Assembly: GCA_946409745.1 (NCBI GenBank)
Contig: CAMJXP010000004.1
Coordinates: 1 to 42,266, forward strand
DNA from: an uncultured Candidatus Saccharibacteria bacterium
Lineage (GTDB): Bacteria > Patescibacteriota > Saccharimonadia > Saccharimonadales > Saccharimonadaceae
Length of the DNA stretch: 42,266 nucleotides
Direction of reading: 5' to 3'
Each line of letters starts with the position of its first letter. Position 1 is the first letter of the stretch. A program made the position numbers and the translations under genes. The notes below the pieces were generated by a model. The model saw nothing but the letters and a program-made list of their open reading frames with translations, was not told the DNA's origin and did not search any database. Shown here piece after piece: positions 31,265-39,604 of the stretch.

Positions 31265-32023
31265 AACTTCGTAGCCATCTTTGGTTACGAGGATGGTGTG
31301 CTCACAGTGGCAACCGATGGAGCCGTCGTTCATTTTGACGGTCCAGTTGTCGTCGCCTTCGATATGATTGGCTGGTTTACCGAGACAAGACATTGGTTCG
31401 ATACAGATGGTGTCGCCTTCCACAAGGACGTAGCCATGGCCTTTTTTGCCATAGTTTGGGACTTCGGGAGCGGAGTGCATCTCTTTATCGATGCCGTGGC
31501 CGACGTAATTCTCAATCACGCCAAGGTGACCTTTACGAAGGACCTGCTCAACGGCGTGGCCAATCGTACCGATATGAACGCCAGGTTTTACCTGCTCAAT
31601 TCCCTCCCACATCGAGGATTCGGTAACAGAAATCATCTTTTTGACGGCCGGAGAACCTTCGCCACCGACGAGCATCGTAAAAGCGGAATCGGTAAAATAA
31701 CCCTTGTAATAGATGTCGAGATCAAAGGATACCTTGTCGCCAACTTCGAAGGGTTCATCTTTTGGTGCGCCGTGGACGAGTTCATCGTTAACAGAGATAC
31801 AAATCGCGCCTGGGAATCCTTCGTCAAGCATATCGTAGGCAACTTTGGCGCCACGTGCGACGATTTCCTTGCGCACCCAAGCATCGACCTCTTTACCGGT
31901 CATGCCGGGTTTTACGTAATTCTTGAGATCTCTTAAGAGGTTGCCGAGAATCTTACCGCCTTCACGCATGGCGGTGATCTTTTCTTGGAGTTTTTCAGGA
32001 GTGGAATTGTCTTTATTCACCAT
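31247..32023 (-). CDS. map: Methionine aminopeptidase, type I
   Basis: 258 residues. Metal ligands in DLDIYYKGYFTDSAF (Asp pair), YVGHGI (His), IEPM (Glu) and the late EHTILVT (Glu). Removes N-terminal Met. It overlaps the adk stop by 11 nt, so the two are coupled; adk-map is a common gene pair. Internal ftsA promoter lies in its last codons. Confidence 0.96.
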   Translation of the reverse strand: MVNKDNSTPEKLQEKITAMREGGKILGNLLRDLKNYVKPGMTGKEVDAWVRKEIVARGAKVAYDMLDEGFPGAICISVNDELVHGAPKDEPFEVGDKVSFDLDIYYKGYFTDSAFTMLVGGEGSPAVKKMISVTESSMWEGIEQVKPGVHIGTIGHAVEQVLRKGHLGVIENYVGHGIDKEMHSAPEVPNYGKKGHGYVLVEGDTICIEPMSCLGKPANHIEGDDNWTVKMNDGSIGCHCEHTILVTKDGYEVLTLPD

Positions 32024-32606
32024 AGCTTTTTTCGAGCTCCTCGCCGTTTACATCATTAATTTGTTCAACGGCAGATGGGTTAAATTTTTTAATCACGTCG
32101 ACTAAACGATTGGTGATGTCTTCAATTTTGCCAACGCCATTTACGCGCTCAACTGGAATATTGACCCGATTTAACAGAGGTAAAATTGAACAAATATTTT
32201 GTTCAAAGATTTCAAAACGACGTTCGATGCTAGATTTTTCTTTGTCATCATCACGACCACGAAGCTCCAGGCGGTTAAATAATTCTTCTTTTGGAACTTC
32301 CAAAATAATGGCGCCGTCGATCTTTTCGGCCATGTTGTTCACAATATATTCAGCTTGGGCGGCGGTGCGTGGATAGCCGTCTAGGATCACGTCGAACCCT
32401 TCGGCTTCGGCTTTTTCGATTTGACGATTCATGAGATTAATCACGTCTTCGTCTGGGATTAATTCCCCTTTGTTGGTGGCTTCCGTGTAACCACCGGTGT
32501 CACGGATAGCTTGACCGACCGAAAGTGAACGCCAACCGAAAATCTCAGAAAGAGCTTTACCTTGGGTACCTTTGCCCGACCCTGCTAAACCAAATAAAAT
32601 GATCAT
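32013..32606 (-). CDS. adk: Adenylate kinase
   Basis: 197 residues. P-loop GLAGSGKGTQGKAL near residue 6, NMP-binding GQAIRDTGGYTEATNKGELIPDE, DGYPRTAAQAEYI lid-hinge motif, and LELRGRDDD. It has the short lid without Zn cysteines. Interconverts AMP, ADP and ATP. Start AAAGGAGAATT before ATG; extended -10 TGC-TATAAT (about 32624-32632). First gene of the adk-map-ftsA-ftsZ-nrdR operon. Confidence 0.95.
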   Translation of the reverse strand: MIILFGLAGSGKGTQGKALSEIFGWRSLSVGQAIRDTGGYTEATNKGELIPDEDVINLMNRQIEKAEAEGFDVILDGYPRTAAQAEYIVNNMAEKIDGAIILEVPKEELFNRLELRGRDDDKEKSSIERRFEIFEQNICSILPLLNRVNIPVERVNGVGKIEDITNRLVDVIKKFNPSAVEQINDVNGEELEKSYGE

Positions 32607-32637
32607 AATTCTCCTTTATATATATTATAGCACAAAA

Positions 32638-32660
32638 ATACCCCCGATAACTGGGGGTAT
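32638..32660 (-). terminator. Terminator after rpsU
   Basis: ATACCCCC-gataact-GGGGGTAT followed (minus strand) by TTTTTG. Confidence 0.9.
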
Positions 32661-32664
32661 CTCT

Positions 32665-32883
32665 TTATTTAAGCCCTAACTTAATACGTTCGGTCTTTTC
32701 GGCCTTCCGAGCTTCACGGATGATAGCCTTAAGGCGGCGTTCGCGCTTAGAAATTGGTTTGCTAAAACGCATCTGCGACTTCTTAAGAGGCATAACTCCA
32801 CTCTGAAGAACCTTGCGGTTGAAACGACGAATAATGTTCTCGTTCGCCTCACCCTGATCTTTTCTAGTAACTTTAATAGCCAT
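32665..32883 (-). CDS. rpsU: Small ribosomal subunit protein bS21
   Basis: 72 residues from ATG 32883 (MAIKVTRKDQGE), which is the usual bS21 length and start; the 20-residue upstream extension overlaps the promoter. Residues ENIIRRFNRKVLQSGVM and the basic tail KKSQMRFSKPISKRERR match the family. The start is 10 nt after TGC-TATAAT with no Shine-Dalgarno, so the leader is only about 3-4 nt. bS21 binds 16S rRNA near the anti-Shine-Dalgarno, a region relevant to initiation. Confidence 0.9.
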   Translation of the reverse strand: MAIKVTRKDQGEANENIIRRFNRKVLQSGVMPLKKSQMRFSKPISKRERRLKAIIREARKAEKTERIKLGLK

Positions 32884-32949
32884 ATCGCTAGTTATTATAG
32901 CACAGAGTATAGAGAATAGCAAGAGATGAGATTTTCGCTGCACAAAAAA

Positions 32950-33026
32950 TGGCGGAACCGACGAGACTCGAACTCGCGACCTCTGCCGTGACAGGGCAGC
33001 GCTCTAACCAACTGAGCTACGATTCC
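32950..33026 (-). tRNA. tRNA-Asp (anticodon GTC)
   Basis: 77 nt with acceptor GGAATCG/CGGTTCC, D-arm AGTTGGTTAGAGC, anticodon stem CTGCC/GGCAG around CTGTCAC (anticodon GTC), T-arm GGTTCGAGTCTC-type loop and encoded CCA with discriminator G. A TATAAT -10 lies about 14 nt upstream (minus strand). Confidence 0.97.
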
Positions 33027-33070
33027 ACTGTATTCGTTATTATAGCGTACTTTTAACTAAATTGCAAGTT

Positions 33071-34816
33071 TTACATGCCTGGGATCTGGAAAGCACCCGG
33101 ATTAGAGGCCTGGGCGCCATAGATTTGGTCTTGCATGGCCGGTTGTGGGCCAAGTTGGGCTGGAGCTGGAGCAGCATTCATATCAATTGGTGGAGTTGGT
33201 GGTGGTGGCAAGACTTCATCGCCTGGAAGTGGCATATAATTGATGTCTGGCACCCCATTAATCTCTGGGGCGGCAGCAGCAAATGGAGCGGCCGCAGTGG
33301 CTGGATTCGGGAAATCAGATGGGCTAGCAATAATCGTATTTGGATCAGAGAGTTCGGCTTGCGCTTCGGCGAGGGCATCTTCAAGCATTTGACCGTATTT
33401 ATTAGTTCCCTCTCCCAATGTTTCTGGAGTGAAACCAGTTGGAACGCCAATAACTTTTTCTGGTTTAACGGCTGCTTCGAAATTATTCGCAGCAGATTGT
33501 TCTTCAACGCTTTGCTCGTGCTCTGGGACATCAGAAGTGTTGGCAGCATATTCAGTACCAGTAGCAGTTGGCTCTTCGACTGGGGCCGGAGCGGCTTCGG
33601 TTTTGATTTCTGGTGGTGTGGCTGGAGCTTCGGCGGCTGGAGCTTCGGCGGCTGGAGCTGGGCCTTTGTCGAGATCGACTGGCTTGTTGCTATCATCTGG
33701 AGTAACTTCGGCGGCAGCACCAGAAAGGCTGGCTTCGGCCGCTTTAAGGTCGTTTAGAAGTGTAGATTCTTTTTCATTAACAGATGCATCGATTTCGACA
33801 GATTCGTCGACGTCTTCTTCGTTGCCATGCTTTATATCAAGTTTAGTTTGGTCGCGGTCAGATTTTTCAAAGCCCATACCACCAAGGCCGAACAATTGAT
33901 TGTCGACATCAGAGGTGATGTTCTTGGAAACGAGTTGCTGATTGGCGCCGGAGTCGATGAGACGGGCGGACAATTTCATCGTGCGAGAAGTGGTAGAAGC
34001 GGTAGCAAAACGGTTGGTCGAGGCAACGATACCGGTAAGGAAGGCAGTGGCTTCCTCTTTTTGGAGGTCATTTTTACCAAGGCCATAGAGAAGCTCGGCG
34101 AGCATTTCGGAGACGGAACTGGCAGTTTTGTCGCTCCATTCGATTTCGCCAAGTTTACCTGGTTTGCCAGTGGTAACGTTAACGACCACAGCATCGTGCA
34201 TAATGCGGCCGTGCTCGCGAAGTGCATCATCGAGGTCAACACCGTTCGCAACATCGAGTGCGAGGACGAGGTCAACGTTGAAATCGCCATAAGAGAACTC
34301 GAGGTCGTCGGCAGTAATGCGAGAACGGTACGGAGTAATGAAGATTTTGACGTAGTCGCCATCGAGTTTATAACGAAGGTGATCGGCTTTCTCTTTGTTC
34401 AAAGCAATCACGAAATCTTGAAGAATATCAGCGGAAGTTTCGAAGGTTTCTTCTGGCTTTAAGAATTTCAAAACATTTGGAGTGCTGCCAGAGTAGATTG
34501 CAGTGACACGCTTGCCAATGCGGTCCAGATAGAGCGAAAGACCAATGGCGGCAGCAAGTTCATCAATGGATGGATCAGAAGATAACGCAACCAAAATGTT
34601 ATGTGATTCGCCAATTTTAGAAGCTACAGCAGCGATAGTTTCAGAGTTGTCGACTGGGTCAGCCTTCTTCTCTTCTTCAGCCGGAGCATCAGTTGTTGCG
34701 GCATCATCAGAAATAGCATCACTCGGGATGATTGGAGTCGGATTATCTGCTCCTGGATCGGTTACAGGAGTCGGCGAGTCAACTGGCTGTGTTTTTGTGT
34801 TATCCTGATCAGGCAT
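33071..34816 (-). CDS. Degenerate DHH phosphoesterase-like protein with disordered ends
   Basis: 581 residues from ATG 34816 (AGAAAGGT upstream). N-terminal 60 residues acidic and Pro/Thr-rich; residues 60-290 resemble the DHH/NrnA phosphoesterase core (HNILVALSSDPSIDELAAAIGLSL, VDLVLALDVAN, VVVNVTTGKPGKLGEIEWSDKTASSVSEML) but the DHH triad is absent (NVT in its place), so catalysis on nanoRNA or c-di-AMP is unlikely. The C-terminal half is acidic, then Pro-rich. Possibly a structural or nucleic-acid-binding relative. Convergent with nothing; stands alone. Confidence 0.6.
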   Translation of the reverse strand: MPDQDNTKTQPVDSPTPVTDPGADNPTPIIPSDAISDDAATTDAPAEEEKKADPVDNSETIAAVASKIGESHNILVALSSDPSIDELAAAIGLSLYLDRIGKRVTAIYSGSTPNVLKFLKPEETFETSADILQDFVIALNKEKADHLRYKLDGDYVKIFITPYRSRITADDLEFSYGDFNVDLVLALDVANGVDLDDALREHGRIMHDAVVVNVTTGKPGKLGEIEWSDKTASSVSEMLAELLYGLGKNDLQKEEATAFLTGIVASTNRFATASTTSRTMKLSARLIDSGANQQLVSKNITSDVDNQLFGLGGMGFEKSDRDQTKLDIKHGNEEDVDESVEIDASVNEKESTLLNDLKAAEASLSGAAAEVTPDDSNKPVDLDKGPAPAAEAPAAEAPATPPEIKTEAAPAPVEEPTATGTEYAANTSDVPEHEQSVEEQSAANNFEAAVKPEKVIGVPTGFTPETLGEGTNKYGQMLEDALAEAQAELSDPNTIIASPSDFPNPATAAAPFAAAAPEINGVPDINYMPLPGDEVLPPPPTPPIDMNAAPAPAQLGPQPAMQDQIYGAQASNPGAFQIPGM

Positions 34817-34919
34817 TTTTACCTTTCTAATCATCATATTACCATAAGCTTAACTTAAGTGCAAGCGTTTTAAGATTTTTGTCAAATTTTCTACTCTTTA
34901 CTTTTAGAGAGAAAAGAGT

Positions 34920-34925
34920 TATAAT
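34920..34925 (+). promoter_or_regulatory. Promoter of rpsT
   Basis: TTTACT (34897-34902), 17-bp spacer, TATAAT (34920-34925). ACTCTTT (34893-34899) and AAAGAGT (34913-34919) form an inverted repeat overlapping it. Confidence 0.6.
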
Positions 34926-34962
34926 GTGGAGAAGCAATTAATTTTTAATTTATAGGAAAAAA

Positions 34963-35217
34963 ATGCCGATTATTAAATCTGCCAAGAAGGCTGCTCGTCA
35001 GGCTGATAAGCGTACTGAGCATAATGTAGAAATCAAGAAGGATATCAAGGCCGCGGTAAAGGCTTTTAAAGCTAAGCCAAGCGCTAAGACTCTTGCTGCT
35101 GCTCAATCTGAATATGATAAAGCCGTCAAGAAGGATCTTCTCAAGAAGAATACTGCTTCACGTCGCAAAGCCAACCTTCATGAGTTCGCTAAAAAAGCTG
35201 GTGTGAAATTAGCTTAA
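34963..35217 (+). CDS. rpsT: Small ribosomal subunit protein bS20
   Basis: 84 residues, very basic, starting MPIIKSAKKAARQADKRTEH and ending HEFAKKAGVKLA; typical bS20. Binds 16S rRNA. Start has TATAGGA upstream. Its stop overlaps the 3' end of the convergent holA-like gene by 9 bp and there is no terminator hairpin between them. Confidence 0.96.
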   Translation: MPIIKSAKKAARQADKRTEHNVEIKKDIKAAVKAFKAKPSAKTLAAAQSEYDKAVKKDLLKKNTASRRKANLHEFAKKAGVKLA

Positions 35218-35817
35218 AGACGAAAGCCTCAGCAAAAAAGATTCGATAAGCAGCCAAGGTTCAACCTTGGCTGATTTCATATCTAGATCTAGTTTCGCGA
35301 GTTCTTTTAGAACTCGTTTTTCCTTTGTTCCCTGGTTAAAGCTAAAATCTTTAATGGCCTGCGAAGCGAGGAGGCCGAAAAACATGATTGGATCTTCGTC
35401 TTGTTTAATTTTACTAAGTTGGCTGATGGCTTTTTTGCCGTCTCGTTTGGCGGTTTTATAAATATCAAAAACGAGGCGAAAATTTGGATCTTCGGGGAGT
35501 TCGAACTTGGCGACTTCGACTTTATCTTTGAGTTCTTTGAAAGCGGTAGTGCGGGTGTCGAGTTTAGATTCGAGCAAGATGATGTTATGCGGAGTGTTTA
35601 GGTAATTTGTGAGTTGCTCGAAGGCGGGTTTACTCTGAGCGAGGTCGCGAATTAAGATGTTTCTCGTGTCGGAGAGAAGCGAGGCGCCTAGGAATATGTT
35701 CGGAAGGTCAGTAAGGTCAAGGTTTTCGCCATCGACAACCTCGTAATTCTCGCCGAGGAGGCTTTTAATCTTGGCATTGGCTTTCACGCGGTCGTCGCCG
35801 TAGAAGATTCTAATCAT
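35209..35817 (-). CDS. holA: DNA polymerase III delta subunit-like, short
   Basis: 202 residues from ATG 35817 (AGAGGAGG upstream; the longer frame start is inside mutM). Start MIRIFYGDDRVKANAK and ILLESKLDTRTTAFKEL match the delta ATPase-like domain that opens the clamp. Typical HolA is about 330-340, so much of the C-terminal collar domain is missing or reduced. The overlap with mutM is 8 bp, suggesting coupling, and it overlaps rpsT by 9 bp at the 3' end. Confidence 0.7.
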   Translation of the reverse strand: MIRIFYGDDRVKANAKIKSLLGENYEVVDGENLDLTDLPNIFLGASLLSDTRNILIRDLAQSKPAFEQLTNYLNTPHNIILLESKLDTRTTAFKELKDKVEVAKFELPEDPNFRLVFDIYKTAKRDGKKAISQLSKIKQDEDPIMFFGLLASQAIKDFSFNQGTKEKRVLKELAKLDLDMKSAKVEPWLLIESFLLRLSSLS

Positions 35818-36658
35818 CTTTCCTCCTCTGGCAGTTTGGACAAATGTGGGTACCACGACCGGCGACACGAATTTTCTCGATCTTGGTGTCGCAAACTAGG
35901 CATGGTTTACCGGTGCGGTTAAAGATTTGAGCGAATTTATCAAGGTAGTCACCTTTGGTGCCGTCGGCTTTGACGTAGTCTTTCATGGTGGAGCCACCGG
36001 AATCGATGGCGGTATCCATAGCTTTAGCGGCCATGTCAAGAAGAGTTGAGGCTTCTTTTTTCGTGAGGGCGCCGGCTTTCGTGGCAGGGTGGATGCCTGA
36101 CATAAACAGACTTTCATCGGCATAAATGTTGCCAAGCCCACAGATAATGGTTTGGTCTAGAATGACGGCCTTAATAGGAGAATTCTTGTGTTTTTGAAGT
36201 TTTTCGTAAAACTCTTCTGGCGTCATTTGCCAAGGTTCTTTAGCGAGTTTTTTGATGAAGGTGTCCTGCTCGACTTTGTTGGTATCAATCACCTTAATGA
36301 AGCCGAATTTACGCTGGTCGTTAAAGAAGAGCGGCTCATAGTCAAATTCAAGGACGACGCGGGTCTGTTTGTTTGGGAGCTCGTCGATGAAATTATCGCT
36401 CGGATGGCCGGCGGCGAAGCGTTCTTTACCATCGTAAATCAGTTGGCCGGTCATACGAAGATGAATCATCAAGGATTTACCGTTATCGAGGTCGATGATG
36501 AGAGCCTTGCCGAAGCGGCGAATGGCTTTTACGGTGCCGGTAACTGGGGTGCCAACAAAAGATTTAGCACACAAAATCGTGGTCTTCGTAAGCTTCTTCT
36601 TAATGATAAACTTACTTAGACCACGTTTGATTGTCTCAACCTCGGGTAGCTCTGGCAT
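35810..36658 (-). CDS. mutM: Formamidopyrimidine-DNA glycosylase (Fpg/MutM)
   Basis: 282 residues. MPELPEVETI with catalytic Pro2 and Glu3, Lys in RRFGKALIIDL, H2TH region around LGNIYADESLF, and a C-terminal zinc finger CLVCDTKIEKIRVAGRGTH-xCPNC. Removes 8-oxoguanine and cuts at abasic sites. No Shine-Dalgarno: TGA-TATAAT (36665-36673) is 6 nt before ATG, so the mRNA is predicted leaderless. Confidence 0.97.
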   Translation of the reverse strand: MPELPEVETIKRGLSKFIIKKKLTKTTILCAKSFVGTPVTGTVKAIRRFGKALIIDLDNGKSLMIHLRMTGQLIYDGKERFAAGHPSDNFIDELPNKQTRVVLEFDYEPLFFNDQRKFGFIKVIDTNKVEQDTFIKKLAKEPWQMTPEEFYEKLQKHKNSPIKAVILDQTIICGLGNIYADESLFMSGIHPATKAGALTKKEASTLLDMAAKAMDTAIDSGGSTMKDYVKADGTKGDYLDKFAQIFNRTGKPCLVCDTKIEKIRVAGRGTHICPNCQRRKDD

Positions 36659-36664
36659 ACCCGT

Positions 36665-36673
36665 ATTATATCA
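36665..36673 (-). promoter_or_regulatory. Extended -10 of mutM, leaderless type
   Basis: TGA-TATAAT followed by ACGGGT and the ATG of mutM on the minus strand. Confidence 0.65.
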
Positions 36674-36677
36674 CACC

Positions 36678-37115
36678 TCAGTGAGCGTAGGCGATGTTCT
36701 GCTCCATCGCTTGAGTTTCGAGAGCGGCAAGGCGCTCGGCGTCATCGATGGCAGAGTTAACAGAGTGCTTCACACGGGCAGACTCTTCGGCTTTTTTAGC
36801 ATCGTTCCAGCGATCAAGCGTACCGACGAGATAGCCGGTGATGCGGCGAAGGCGTTCAAATTTGCCTTCATCGAAGTATTCGGCGTACTCTTCGAAATAT
36901 TCTTTAGCAGCTGCTTCGCCCTTTTTCTCGGCGATGAGTCTCATGCCAACTTCAACAAGGCAGGAGACGTGCATGGTTTCATATTGTTCGAAATCTTCGA
37001 GTGCAGTAGCGACTTCTTTTTCGCTGACTTTGGCATATCTTTCGAGCGATTTCACGAAACGCTTGATGTCGAAAGTGCAGGCATCATTCGGATTTCGGTA
37101 GATGATTTTCTTCAT
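36678..37115 (-). CDS. Unknown protein under an NrdR-box promoter
   Basis: 145 residues, mostly helical, single Cys (VSCLVEVGMRLIAEKKGE). Not recognised with confidence. The stretch VSCLVEVGMRLIAEKKG followed by AAAKEYFEEYAEYF has the spacing of the ATP-cone C-terminal part (VE..L...g...A..Y..Y), so a degenerate ATP-cone is a possibility, not shown. ATG has GAAAG upstream. The promoter carries a tandem NrdR box (see separate entry), so it probably belongs to the ribonucleotide reductase regulon. Confidence 0.7.
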   Translation of the reverse strand: MKKIIYRNPNDACTFDIKRFVKSLERYAKVSEKEVATALEDFEQYETMHVSCLVEVGMRLIAEKKGEAAAKEYFEEYAEYFDEGKFERLRRITGYLVGTLDRWNDAKKAEESARVKHSVNSAIDDAERLAALETQAMEQNIAYAH

Positions 37116-37170
37116 GGTTTTCTTTCTGTCGTTTAGACTTTTAATTTGTTATAAGCATTACCTGAAATCC

Positions 37171-37225
37171 ATTATATACACTATATATAGTGGTGTCAAG
37201 GACTTTTTGACACTAAATGTGGAGT
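37171..37225 (-). promoter_or_regulatory. Consensus promoter with tandem NrdR boxes
   Basis: Minus strand TTGACA (37194-37199), 17-bp spacer, TATAAT (37171-37176). The spacer is an NrdR box (37178-37193; core CACTATATATAGTG is a perfect palindrome; 15 of 16 positions fit acaCwAtATaTwGtgt). A weaker box at 37210-37225 (12 of 16) has its centre 32 bp away, the tandem spacing known for NrdR. Confidence 0.8.
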
Positions 37226-37235
37226 TTTTCCACAA

Positions 37236-39602
37236 TTAGAGCTCGCCCCAATTTTTCCCAATAGTGACTTCTACGGCTAGTTTAATCGCGAGTTCTGGCG
37301 CGACAGATTCCATTTCTTTTTGAAGGATTTTAGCGACATTTTCGGCTTCGTTTTCGTCGCATTCGACGATGAGTGAGTCGTGGACTTGCATGACGAGTTC
37401 GGCGGTTTCTGGCAAGGCTTTATCGACATTAATCATGGCCCGTTTCATGAGATCGGCTTCGGTGCCCTGGATTGGCATGTTGGCGGCAGCGCGCTCAGCG
37501 GCTTGGCGGATCACCCAGTTGCTGGATTTTACATCTGGAGTTGGGCGACGGCGACCGTAGAAGGTTTCAACATAGCCAGCATCTCTTGCCTGAGTCAGGA
37601 TGGCTTCGAGTTTTTGCTTAATTGGGGCACGGAGTTTGAAATAATCGTCGATGAATTGCTTGGCTTCTCCGATTGGCATGCCGGTAGCATCGGAAAGGCC
37701 CTTGACGCTCATACCATAGATAATACCGAAATTGATAACCTTAGCGGCACGGCGTTGATTCTTGGTAACCTCATCAAATGGCACATGGAAGGCCTCAGAA
37801 GCAGTCTTAGTATGGATATCGATGCCGGAGTTAAAGTCGTCAATTAGTTTAGTGTCACCAGAGAGAATGGCAGCGAGACGAAGCTCGAACTGAGAGTAAT
37901 CGGCAGAGACGAGAACTTTACCTTCTGGTGCGACGAAACCGGTACGAATACGCTTCCCTTCTTCGGTACGGACTGGGATGTTCTGAAGGTTCGGGTTTAA
38001 ACTGGAGAGACGCCCGGTAGCAGTGACATTCTGAGTAAAGGTCGTATGGATGCGGTCGTTTTTGTCAGCGAGTTCCGGAATTGGAATAATATAAGTCGAA
38101 AGAAGTTTGGCGGCTTCGCGATATTCGGTGATTTTGGCGATGACCGGATGGAGATCTTTCAATTTTTCGAGTTCTTTAGCGCCAGTGGAGTAGCCACGCG
38201 ATGTCTTTTTAATGCCCTTGGTCGGAAGTTGGAGAAAGTCAAAGAGAACCTCGGAAAGTTGGATTGGCGAATTTACATTAAACTCACGGCCGGCGAGTGA
38301 ATAAACTTCTTGTTCAAGCTTTTTCACTTCGGCTTCGTACTCAGTTTTTAGGTTGCTAAAGTAGGCGCGGTCGATGAGCATACCCCTTTCTTCCATCTTA
38401 TAAAGGACTGGGATGAGTGGCAAATCGAGCTCAGTTAAAACGTTATACAACTTCGGCGTATTTTTGAAGAATTCAAGCTGAGTTTGGTATTCAGCAACTA
38501 AATCGGGGTTTCGCTCTTCTTCCTCTGGGCGAGCGAGTGGGTTAATGAGAAAGGCCGCTTGGGATAAATCCCAGAATTTCTCGCCACTTAGAATTCTCTT
38601 GGCAGCGTCTTTTGACTGATGCATTTCACCTTTAATATCGTAACTTAGGAACGGAAGGTCCTTTGGAACTTCGACTGGTTTAACTGGGGATTCCGGAAAG
38701 ACTGGGGCAGCTTTTGGCGCTTCTGGAGTTGGCGCAGATGGATGTTCCTTTTCAATTTTGCGAATCAGAGAGTTAAATTGAAGTTTCTTGAGACCGGCAA
38801 CGACTTTTTCTTTATTGAAGACAAAATCGTCGATATCGGCCAAAGTAATAGGGGCGTCGAACATGATTTTGGCGAGTTTTCTAGACATGTAGGCGGAGTC
38901 ACGCCCGGCGCTTAACTTTTCTTTTAGAGAGCCAGAAATCTTATCCAAATTCTCGTAAACACCATCGAGTGAGCCGTAGTCGTTTAGGAGTTTCACAGCG
39001 GTTTTTTCACCGATACCAGGGACGCCTGGGATATTGTCAGAGGAATCGCCTTTAAGAGATTTAAGATCTAAAAATTGAGATTTTTTGATGCCATATTTCT
39101 CTTCAACTTCTTTCACATTAATCTGTTCGATGTTTGAGAAACCCTTCAAGATGCGCCACATGTGGGTATTTTCGTCGACAATTTGGAGCATATCGAGGTC
39201 GGAAGAAATGATGTAGGTTTCCCAGTCGCCAGCGTTGTCGGCATGGAGGCTAAGAGTACCGATGATATCATCGGCTTCGTAATCGTCGATTTCGACAAAG
39301 TTCCAGCCAAGGTTTAGGATTAATTCTTTTAAATAAGGGATTTGAGCATAAAAATCGTCGCCAGGTTTGACGCGACCGGCTTTGTAATCTGGATAGATAG
39401 CGCGACGCTTTGAGACGGAGGTCTTGGAATCCCAAGCCACGACGACTTTGTCTGGGTGAAGCTTTTTAACAATTTCCATGGCGATGGCGGCAAAACCATA
39501 GATGCCACCGGTTGGCGTACCGTCGGAAAGGCTGAGGGCGCCCATTGCGAAATAACCTCGATAGAAAACCGATTTTCCATCGATTAAAACTAGTCTTTTC
39601 AT
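37236..39602 (-). CDS. polA: DNA polymerase I
   Basis: 788 residues (E. coli 928). 5' nuclease domain (1-280; LIDGKSVFYRGYFAM, DDYEADDIIGTL, KGDSSDNIPGVPGIGEKTA), a shortened linker/exonuclease region (300-390; no FDTET motif, so proofreading is lost), polymerase domain with motif A DYSQFELRLAA, motif B RRAAKVINFGIIYGM and motif C VMQVHDSLIVE. Repairs gaps and replaces RNA primers. Start has AGGAT upstream. Its 3' end lies next to the NrdR-box promoter. Confidence 0.97.
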   Translation of the reverse strand: MKRLVLIDGKSVFYRGYFAMGALSLSDGTPTGGIYGFAAIAMEIVKKLHPDKVVVAWDSKTSVSKRRAIYPDYKAGRVKPGDDFYAQIPYLKELILNLGWNFVEIDDYEADDIIGTLSLHADNAGDWETYIISSDLDMLQIVDENTHMWRILKGFSNIEQINVKEVEEKYGIKKSQFLDLKSLKGDSSDNIPGVPGIGEKTAVKLLNDYGSLDGVYENLDKISGSLKEKLSAGRDSAYMSRKLAKIMFDAPITLADIDDFVFNKEKVVAGLKKLQFNSLIRKIEKEHPSAPTPEAPKAAPVFPESPVKPVEVPKDLPFLSYDIKGEMHQSKDAAKRILSGEKFWDLSQAAFLINPLARPEEEERNPDLVAEYQTQLEFFKNTPKLYNVLTELDLPLIPVLYKMEERGMLIDRAYFSNLKTEYEAEVKKLEQEVYSLAGREFNVNSPIQLSEVLFDFLQLPTKGIKKTSRGYSTGAKELEKLKDLHPVIAKITEYREAAKLLSTYIIPIPELADKNDRIHTTFTQNVTATGRLSSLNPNLQNIPVRTEEGKRIRTGFVAPEGKVLVSADYSQFELRLAAILSGDTKLIDDFNSGIDIHTKTASEAFHVPFDEVTKNQRRAAKVINFGIIYGMSVKGLSDATGMPIGEAKQFIDDYFKLRAPIKQKLEAILTQARDAGYVETFYGRRRPTPDVKSSNWVIRQAAERAAANMPIQGTEADLMKRAMINVDKALPETAELVMQVHDSLIVECDENEAENVAKILQKEMESVAPELAIKLAVEVTIGKNWGEL

Positions 39603-39604
39603 AG

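Noticed and set aside
33062-33757. Plus-strand 231-residue frame with many Trp opposite the DHH-like gene
   Set aside because: The Trp-rich composition is the reverse complement of Pro/Ala codons in the minus-strand gene; no start signals.
37205-37235. DnaA-box-like TTTTCCACA and a hairpin near the polA stop as a replication origin
   Set aside because: One imperfect box only, no cluster, no dnaA or dnaN neighbours; the palindromes are better explained by the NrdR boxes and a weak polA terminator.
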